A stretch of DNA of 64,000 bases from Agelas oroides (Eukaryota; Porifera; Demospongiae; Agelasida; Agelasidae). The notes beneath the pieces are model-generated. The model searched no databases and was not told where the DNA came from. It saw only the letters and a program-made list of their open reading frames with translations. Below, piece after piece: positions 58,300 to 64,000 of the stretch. A program made the position numbers and the translations under genes. The stretch lies in NCBI GenBank assembly GCA_949130485.1, contig OX422183.1:2065436-2129435 (forward strand), given 5' to 3'. Positions within the stretch are counted from its first letter, which is position 1, and every line of letters starts with the position of its first letter.

Positions 58300-59040
58300 G
58301 CCCAGCTAGCCACAGTAACTTCAATTAACGCGCAGCGAGAAGGATGTGGGAGGGGCTAGGAGCGTAACCTTAGATTAACCACTGACCTCGTAACCACCTC
58401 TCTGTCTTTTATATTGGCAGGGGCAGTGCAGGGACCCCTCCTTTACGCTATAAAGGGGAGCAGCGACTCCCCTTCCAGTCTGCGGGCTGTGGCTATATGC
58501 TTACCGAGCAACTGTGAATGCCCTTTGCTTTTTATGGGATGGAACCCTCCTTGAGCGCTTGCATCTCTCTCTGCTTACTCTGTGACTGTGGTCCCCTTAG
58601 GAGATCAATATCCTCTAGCTGCTGCGAGTGTCTCTGCTTGCTGTGGGACAGTGCTCCCTTACCCCCAGCTTACCCCTCAACTTGCTGTGGGACAGTGATC
58701 CCTTTGTTGGGGTTTCCTCTGCTTGCTGTGGGTCAGCGGACCCATTATCCTGAGGAGGTACCCTAGAGCAACTGCAAATTATGTCATGGGATACCCACTG
58801 TATTGTGGGAATGAGCTCCCGGTGGCCCTGTTGACTACAATTAATCCTTTTGGGGGGAAGAGCCCTCATGCCAGTGGGTAGGGGGGGGCCTGCAGTGCGT
58901 CACACCCAATGGGTCTAAAACACTACAGTTGACTAAACACCTAAGATAACAGCTACTGGGGAGAGTGACTACATTCCTGCTGGCAACAGCTTCTGGCACA
59001 GACAGGTTGCCCGCCAACAAAGTAAGCAAAATTAGCACAG
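58300..59040. repeat. Upstream region with degenerate GCTGTGGGACAGTG repeat
   Basis: CTTGCTGTGGGACAGTG-type units recur about four times (58630-58740). The plus-strand Cys/Leu-rich frame over it is a by-product. The first 100 bp is the presumptive PCBD promoter, but no element can be named. Confidence 0.5.
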
Positions 59041-59059
59041 TACCTAAAATATGGGGGTA

Positions 59060-59540
59060 TCACTGCCCAAATGGGAAGTGATAAATTGTAATTGGGCAGT
59101 GATAAACACAGGTTTGATATTTGAATCAGTGTATTACTGCACGGCAGCACTGCAAATTTCAACCATACAAATGGTGTCCATAGAGTATTTCAGCTATTTT
59201 CTGTGAAATAGCACACCAATCAGATTGCTCAAATGGTAACTGCTGAGCAGAAGCTATAATAGTGATTTGATTGTTCAGTAAGGATAAAGTACACATACAT
59301 TATTCACTTGTAGATTATAGCACAGTTTATAGCTACATTAGTATTGTTACCTGTAGATTATAGCAAAATTTTTTTGAAATTTATCACTGCTCATTCAGAG
59401 TGATGTGCCCAAATTCCACAGTAAAATGTCCTGTTAAACTCTAGTATAATAATATACTATATTTGTATACTATAAACTGTGCTATAATCTACAGGTAACA
59501 ATGAAGTATAAACTGTGCTATAATCTACAGGTAACAATGA
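59060..59540. repeat. Nested palindromic repeat region
   Basis: TATCACTGCCCAAATGGGAA pairs with AATTGGGCAGTGATA (59067-59114). TATAATCTACAGGTAACAATGAAG is tandemly doubled (about 59481-59540) and is inverted relative to GTTACCTGTAGATTATAGC near 59348. Probably decayed foldback elements. Confidence 0.6.
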
Positions 59541-59729
59541 AGCTATAAACTCAGGCACTGGATTAGCATGTGGCTGTTCTTATACTATTCAATTATTGTG
59601 GATTAATGGGGGAGCCCCTGCCCGCCACTGGCCAATCAGTTTGGTGCACCCGCCAAACTCCATTTACTCATGTGCCCTATTACAATGTATGTGCCCTATG
59701 ATATTAGTAGGAGTGTATAAATTTATGGT

Positions 59730-59880
59730 GCAGAAAACAGAGGAAAGGAAGCTAAGGAGGAGAGTGCTCTTGCAGCCATACTGTCCTACAAGATGATGCT
59801 GCAGTTACCTGATGGTGGAGTGGCAGGCAAAAAGCAAGACCTGCCTCCCAAGAACTTTGACCTAATGAATGCAGGAAAGG
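59730..59880 (+). other. Possible exon upstream of the SENP-like exon
   Basis: The plus strand reads KEESALAAILSYKMMLQLPD then GGVAGKKQDLPPKNFDLMN with an AACAG acceptor-like site before it. Not recognised. It may belong to the same gene as 59996-60064. Confidence 0.3.
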
Positions 59881-59995
59881 AAAGGAAAGGAAAGAGAGGA
59901 AGGGGAAAAGGAGGAATGGAAGGGGAGGCCAGGGTGGAGAGTGGTGGAAAGGGAAAAGAATGTCTGTCTGGTGAAGCGTAGCTCACTTCCCACAG

Positions 59996-60064
59996 GTACA
60001 GTTTCAGGACAACCCTTTCGATGGTGCAGTGTTTGTGCTACAGTATGTGGAGAACTTTGTCAAG
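59996..60064 (+). pseudogene. SENP-like (Ulp1) protease exon without catalytic Cys
   Basis: A 69-bp exon with a TTCCCACAG acceptor and a GTGAGT donor encodes VQFQDNPFDGAVFVLQYVEN then FVK. SENP/Ulp1 proteases have Q-x-N-x-x-DCG-[VI]-F-x-LQYVE at this place, the Cys being the nucleophile that cleaves SUMO. Here DCG is DGA: the codon is GGT where TGT is expected. Flanking exons of the protease are not found, so this is most likely a relic or a non-catalytic paralogue. Confidence 0.55.
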
Positions 60065-60133
60065 GTGAGTCAGAGATAAAAAAATAAAAAAACCCGCTGC
60101 ATTGCCTACATCAGTACCAACAACACCAGTTAG

Positions 60134-60520
60134 CATAGGCGCCAGAAGCACTTCGAATTTGGGGGGGCACAGTTGTAGCGCGGCGGCCTCTTAGCAGCCA
60201 TAGGGGAGGGGTGCAGGAGGAGGGTTTCAGCTCAGAGAGTGTACCGTACTTGAAAAGGTCAGAATCGCCGTGAGACATATGCTGCAAGCGATCAAAAACT
60301 GGAGCCGGGGAAGGCCTGGGAACGAGGCTAAGCTAACCCACTTCTTTCATTCGTAACCTGCAGCTGGTAACGTTACAAGGCATGTACTTTTTACCTCCTG
60401 TCGCTTGCTGTCTTCTTTTTCTTGTCTGCAGGTAGCTAAGTGTCAGCGTTCTCGAGCTCTGTCTCGCTCAAAAATGCGCGTGCACCCCCCCCCCCCCCCC
60501 CCCCGCTTCCGTCGCCTATG
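60134..60520. mobile_element. MITE with CATAGGCG termini, copy 2
   Basis: Starts CATAGGCGCCAGAAGC and ends GCTTCCGTCGCCTATG, with G-run and C-run subterminal tracts (poly-C of about 20 at 60485). Related to 49589-49946. Confidence 0.7.
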
Positions 60521-61150
60521 GTCAGTAGGCTATACAGCTTTTTCCTACTGATGTCAGGGCTGTACATAACTTTTTTTATCTGGGTGGGCAAAAGTTATTA
60601 GAGAACATGGCCCTCCTGCACTCCTTCACTCTAGGGGTGTCTGGGGGCATGCTCCCCCAGGTAATTTTAGGTGTTCTGAGGCGCATTCTGGTGCATTCTG
60701 AGGCATACAGAGACACTCACACAGCTTCTCATCATCGTAATCCTCATCGTTTGCTAAACTTATGGGAACTGGAAACCATCTCCATCGGCTATGGCCTATA
60801 TACCTAGCGCATGCACAACGCATGCACACATAGCTGACTGGCCATCAATATACACAGTGCGGATCGCTTTCATTATTGCGCATGGGAACGCATACTGGAA
60901 GCGATCAGCGATGCTGGGTTTGGTGGGTCTGGCTTGCGAGAGTAGCGAACAGTAACACAGCCAACGGTAAGCACGGTCAGTAATTAAGTCAAGTTCTCTG
61001 GGGGGGGGGGCCCCTACCCCTATGCTAGGTACGACACTGGATGTCATCACCTTCAAAACAGTCGCCATGTTGGTATACAAGTAAATATACCTTCTATGGC
61101 GATCTTGTGAACTAAGCCAAGAGGAGTAAAGTTACCCATGTGACACCATG
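60521..61150. other. Non-coding stretch
   Basis: Contains GGGGGCATGCTCCCCCAG (about 60645) and a poly-G run near 61000. No gene supported. Confidence 0.4.
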
Positions 61151-61735
61151 CAGAAACGTTATGCTCAAAATTCGGAAACGTTATGCTCAAAATGCAATGC
61201 AGAAACGTTATGCTCAAAAACAATTCTCTGTAATTGGATATACGGTCAGAGGGCGGGCACTAATTAGAGCATTGACACAATCGCCACGAGCGATTGTCAC
61301 TTCTCTAATTAGTGCCTGCCCTCCGACCATATATCCAATTACAGAGATCTGTTTTTGAGCATCAGATTTCTGCATTTCGTTTCTGCATTTTAGCATAACG
61401 TTTCTGCATTTTGAGCATAACTAAATTTGTGCATTTTGAGCATAACGTTTCTGCATTTTGAGCATAACTAAATTTGTGCATTTTGAGCATAACGTTTCTG
61501 CATTTTGAGCATAACTAAATTTGTGCATTTTGAGCATAACGTTTCTGCATTTTGAGCATAACATTTCCGCATTTTTAGCATAACGTTTCTGCATTTTGAG
61601 CATAACGTTTCTGCATTTTGAGCATAACGTTTCTGCATTATGAGCATAACGTTTCCGCATTTTGAGCATAACGTTTCTGCATTTTGAGCATAACGTTTCT
61701 GCATTTTGAGCATAACGTTTCTGCATTTTGAGGTG
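61151..61735. mobile_element. Foldback element with inverted 22-bp repeats
   Basis: A central near-perfect palindrome (61223-61348, GTAATTGGATAT..CGGTC.GAGGGC and complement) is flanked on the left by three units of CAGAAACGTTATGCTCAAAA and on the right by about 17 units of the reverse complement CATTTTGAGCATAACGTTTC (unit 22 bp, with CATAACTAAATTTGTG variants). The arms thus form an inverted repeat of unequal length. This design is that of foldback (FB/Galileo-like) elements, whose ends are made of tandem repeats. No transposase is encoded here. Confidence 0.85.
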
Positions 61736-61739
61736 TATT

Positions 61740-62058
61740 TTGCGCATGATGTTTCTATGTTTTCAATATAGCACAGTGTTTTTATGTAATTTGCACACAG
61801 CATGCCTTTTATTTCTGTGACACAATTTTGTCCACTTTGGAATTCCATAGACAAGACACAGTCACAGAAGAGTAGCCACACCCCAACTACCACATCATAA
61901 ACAGCCCTGGCATTATCAATTCTTTCCTTCATGCTCATGGGATTAAACTATGGTAATATGGTGACGCACAACAGAAGTGGTTACTCCATCTACAAACATA
62001 TCACCATCCATCATCCACCCCCCTCACTATTTCATCAGGCATGAGCCGTGCATGCATG
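61740..62058. other. Non-coding stretch
   Basis: No repeat or gene that I can support. Confidence 0.4.
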
Positions 62059-62295
62059 CACTGCAAAAACAAAAGTTGTTATGTTAGCAAAGTATTTGGG
62101 TACTACACTTACGTCACTATCCTTATAATTTTATGAATGCAGGGCTGGAAAAGGAGCTGATACTTGAGTAATTTTTACTAGTCTCCCACAAATTGTTTTG
62201 CAAGCACCAAATTCTTTGAATTAGCATAGGAAAGACAGTCACGCAATTGTAATAACCAAACAATTTGCTAACGTTACAATTTTGCTTTTATAGTG
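62059..62295. mobile_element. CACTG-type MITE, family A copy 2
   Basis: Starts CACTGCAAAAACAAAAGTTG and ends ATTTTGCTTTTATAGTG. Same interior as 53836-54080 (GCAAGCACCAAATTCTTTGA against TACAAGCACCACATTCTTTGA in the other orientation). Confidence 0.75.
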
Positions 62296-62379
62296 TGGTA
62301 GCTACCTCTTTGATGGAATTGTGACGGGGGATGATGGATAGTTATGGACATAATAGCCATCAGATGGACCATAAGAAGC

Positions 62380-62584
62380 GGTATGCATGTGCATTAGCTA
62401 GCAGACAAGAGTCTGTTCTAGCTCTTTGCTTTGTAATGAAGCTTGATTGAATTGTGAGGAGGATGACAGATGGGGATTACAGTGTTTAAATTCTCTTCAT
62501 AGTACATACTCACTAGTTCAATGAACCCTGAAAATGGAGTAACCACTCTGTGAGGTTACTTTAACCAAGTAGTTTTTGCAGTGA
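62380..62584. mobile_element. CACTG-type MITE, family C, truncated copy
   Basis: Matches the interior of 56021-56456 (GCTAGCAGACA..CTGTNCTAG, GGTTACTT.AACCAAGTA) and ends TTTTTGCAGTG. The other end is not clear. Confidence 0.5.
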
Positions 62585-62669
62585 TATAGCTAAGTGCACC
62601 ATGCCATTAACGAATATATCTAGTCAGATTGGATGTCCAACGCTTCCTCTGACCTGTGTTATTTATAAT

Positions 62670-63075
62670 ACCGTATTTATGCATGATCCAATCTAGCGCA
62701 AGAAATTCAATTCTGAGAAATTATGGGTGGATCCAACTTAGCCTGGGCTGTCACTAATTAATTTTGGGTCGATCCAATTTAGCGTAATACCAGGGAATGA
62801 AGCCTCCCAGTCAGTTTATTTTGTGACAACAAAGGGCGGTTGAGAACAATTTCCAGGAGAAAAAGTCCATACATGTTCTACTTTGGTGTTTGAAAGACTT
62901 TTTGTTGCTGCAGGAATTCTTGACAAGACTGAGAACTGAAGGCCAGGAACTCTTTGCATTTGTTTTGACCAAAAAATTTTTCGTGTTTGAATTGAATCCA
63001 TTGGAACGCATGATCTAGTCTAGCGCAAGAAATTTCAATTCCTGCAATTTATGGGTGATCTATCTTAAGGTGGCA
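62670..63075. repeat. Repeat with direct ends GCATGATC..TCTAGCGCAAGAA
   Basis: GCATGATCCAATCTAGCGCA (62682) and GCATGATCTAGTCTAGCGCA (63009) lie at both ends in the same orientation, each followed by AGAAATT.CAATTC and TTATGGGTG. Likely a decayed transposon fragment. Confidence 0.5.
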
Positions 63076-63079
63076 GGTA

Positions 63080-64000
63080 ACCCTACATTTCAAGGTCGAC
63101 AAACCTGGAATCCAAGCCCATAGAACTCTTTGTCTTGGTAAAATTTTAGCGCACAGTCCGTTTTAGGAGTCTCAAACCGTTCACTGTCCGTAAAATTGGG
63201 GATTTTCCCCATTTCCTGTCGGCATTGGCATCCAATAATCAGTTTATAATTAAGTTAGTTAAGATGTGGCCTGGCGGTACCCTTCATGTGGTGGTCGGAA
63301 CTTTGAAGATAAGCTTAGATCGACTTAAACAAAAAAAATTTTAAAAATAAAAATTTGAAGGAGTTTAGTAGAGTGCTGTAGTGTAAGTAGCTGTGAGTAG
63401 TACGTAGTGCCTGCTTGTGAAAGCAAGCTTGTGTCTAGAAGCAGCAGAAAGGCCACAGTGGCCAAGACTGTACTCATTGGGCAGGCCCAGGTCTTGCGAT
63501 CGTATGCCTAGCCTAGTTGGTGACCGTGGCCAGGTGCTTCGAGTGCTGGGCTGGGCTTTAACTAGAATACACAATTTATCGTTGGTGCTACACTCTGGTA
63601 CCCAAGGGAGCTGAACGGTGGTTGTGTGTGGAACAGAGCCGTGAGTTGTTTAGCGACATAAGGGGGAGAGGTGGGGCTAGTAATGCTTGCTTGCACTCGT
63701 GAATGAGCCCCTCCCGTAGACAAGCTGTGAATTTTTTGAAACGTGCATTCATTTTGGTGCAGTCAAAGTTGTCCATTCCAAGAGTAGTGACAAACATGAG
63801 TCTAGCCTGACTTTGGAAGTAGCTCTGAACAAAAGCTGGCACAGACTGATTTGAGATACATTGGTGGTTAGGACGCTACCTACAGTGAGCGTGTAGATGC
63901 GTCCATCGAGTGGCAACTTAGGTTCATGAATATATTAATAAGCTACTAAAACCCTTTTTTAAAATTAGAGAAAGCAAGATTGCCCTAAACCAAACCCTAA
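63080..64000 (-). repeat. Dispersed repeat R, uninterrupted copy (empty MULE site)
   Basis: Reverse complement of 34820-35063 plus 39587-40270, running straight through the MULE insertion point: CACTACTCTTGGAATGGACA occurs here with a single CTTGGAAT (63775-63782). The repeat runs off the window at a CCCTAAACCAAACCCTAA sequence. Confidence 0.92.

Noticed and set aside
61370..61735. Regular 22-bp array suggestive of CRISPR
   Set aside because: Units are contiguous without unique spacers, the genome is eukaryotic, and an inverted partner array marks a foldback element.
61421..61938. 156- and 108-residue frames with MLKMQKRYAQNAE repeats
   Set aside because: By-product of the 22-bp repeat, whose length shifts frame from unit to unit.
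63417..63614. MKASLCLEAAERPQWPRLYS frame (also at 39725-39952)
   Set aside because: Found in every copy of dispersed repeat R with frame-breaking differences; not a host gene.

Overview
The window is nuclear DNA of an animal. Genes are split by GT-AG introns, and it carries an ADAM-type metalloprotease gene, a pterin-4a-carbinolamine dehydratase gene, a Penelope-like retroelement relic, a Mutator-like (MULE) DNA transposon, many short inverted-repeat elements and long microsatellites. An early-branching metazoan, probably a sponge, fits the mix best, but that is inference; no ribosomal or mitochondrial marker is present to settle it.

Layout. 1-2.2 kb: decayed Penelope-like element (minus strand). 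2.7-2.9 kb: 18-bp satellite. 3.6-31 kb: a mosaic of duplicated low-copy modules holding small, well-spliced minus-strand exons of an unrecognised gene family (including a 42-bp micro-exon present three times and a 57-80-bp cysteine-rich exon present six times), plus a PHD-finger-like gene fragment (7.6-9.5 kb). 31-34.8 kb: mostly non-coding. 34.8-40.3 kb: a roughly 1-kb dispersed repeat interrupted by a complete 4.5-kb MULE with 153-bp terminal inverted repeats, an 8-bp target duplication and an intron-containing gene for a transposase that also carries SWIM, Ulp1-protease and PHD domains. The uninterrupted (empty-site) copy of the same repeat lies at 63.1-64.0 kb. 40.3-43.3 kb: non-coding. 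43.4-55.3 kb: a 20-exon ADAM gene on the minus strand whose exon phases all agree. 56.9-58.3 kb: a two-exon PCBD gene on the minus strand. 58.3-64 kb: repeats, a SENP-like exon without its catalytic cysteine, and a foldback element with 22-bp repeats in inverted orientation (61.15-61.74 kb).

The two intact host genes (ADAM and PCBD) lie in the same orientation, 1.6 kb apart. The rest is shaped by transposition and local duplication. The most interesting items are the composite MULE with its in-window empty site, the ADAM gene with an ADAMTS-like zinc motif and a duplicated transmembrane exon, and the foldback element.
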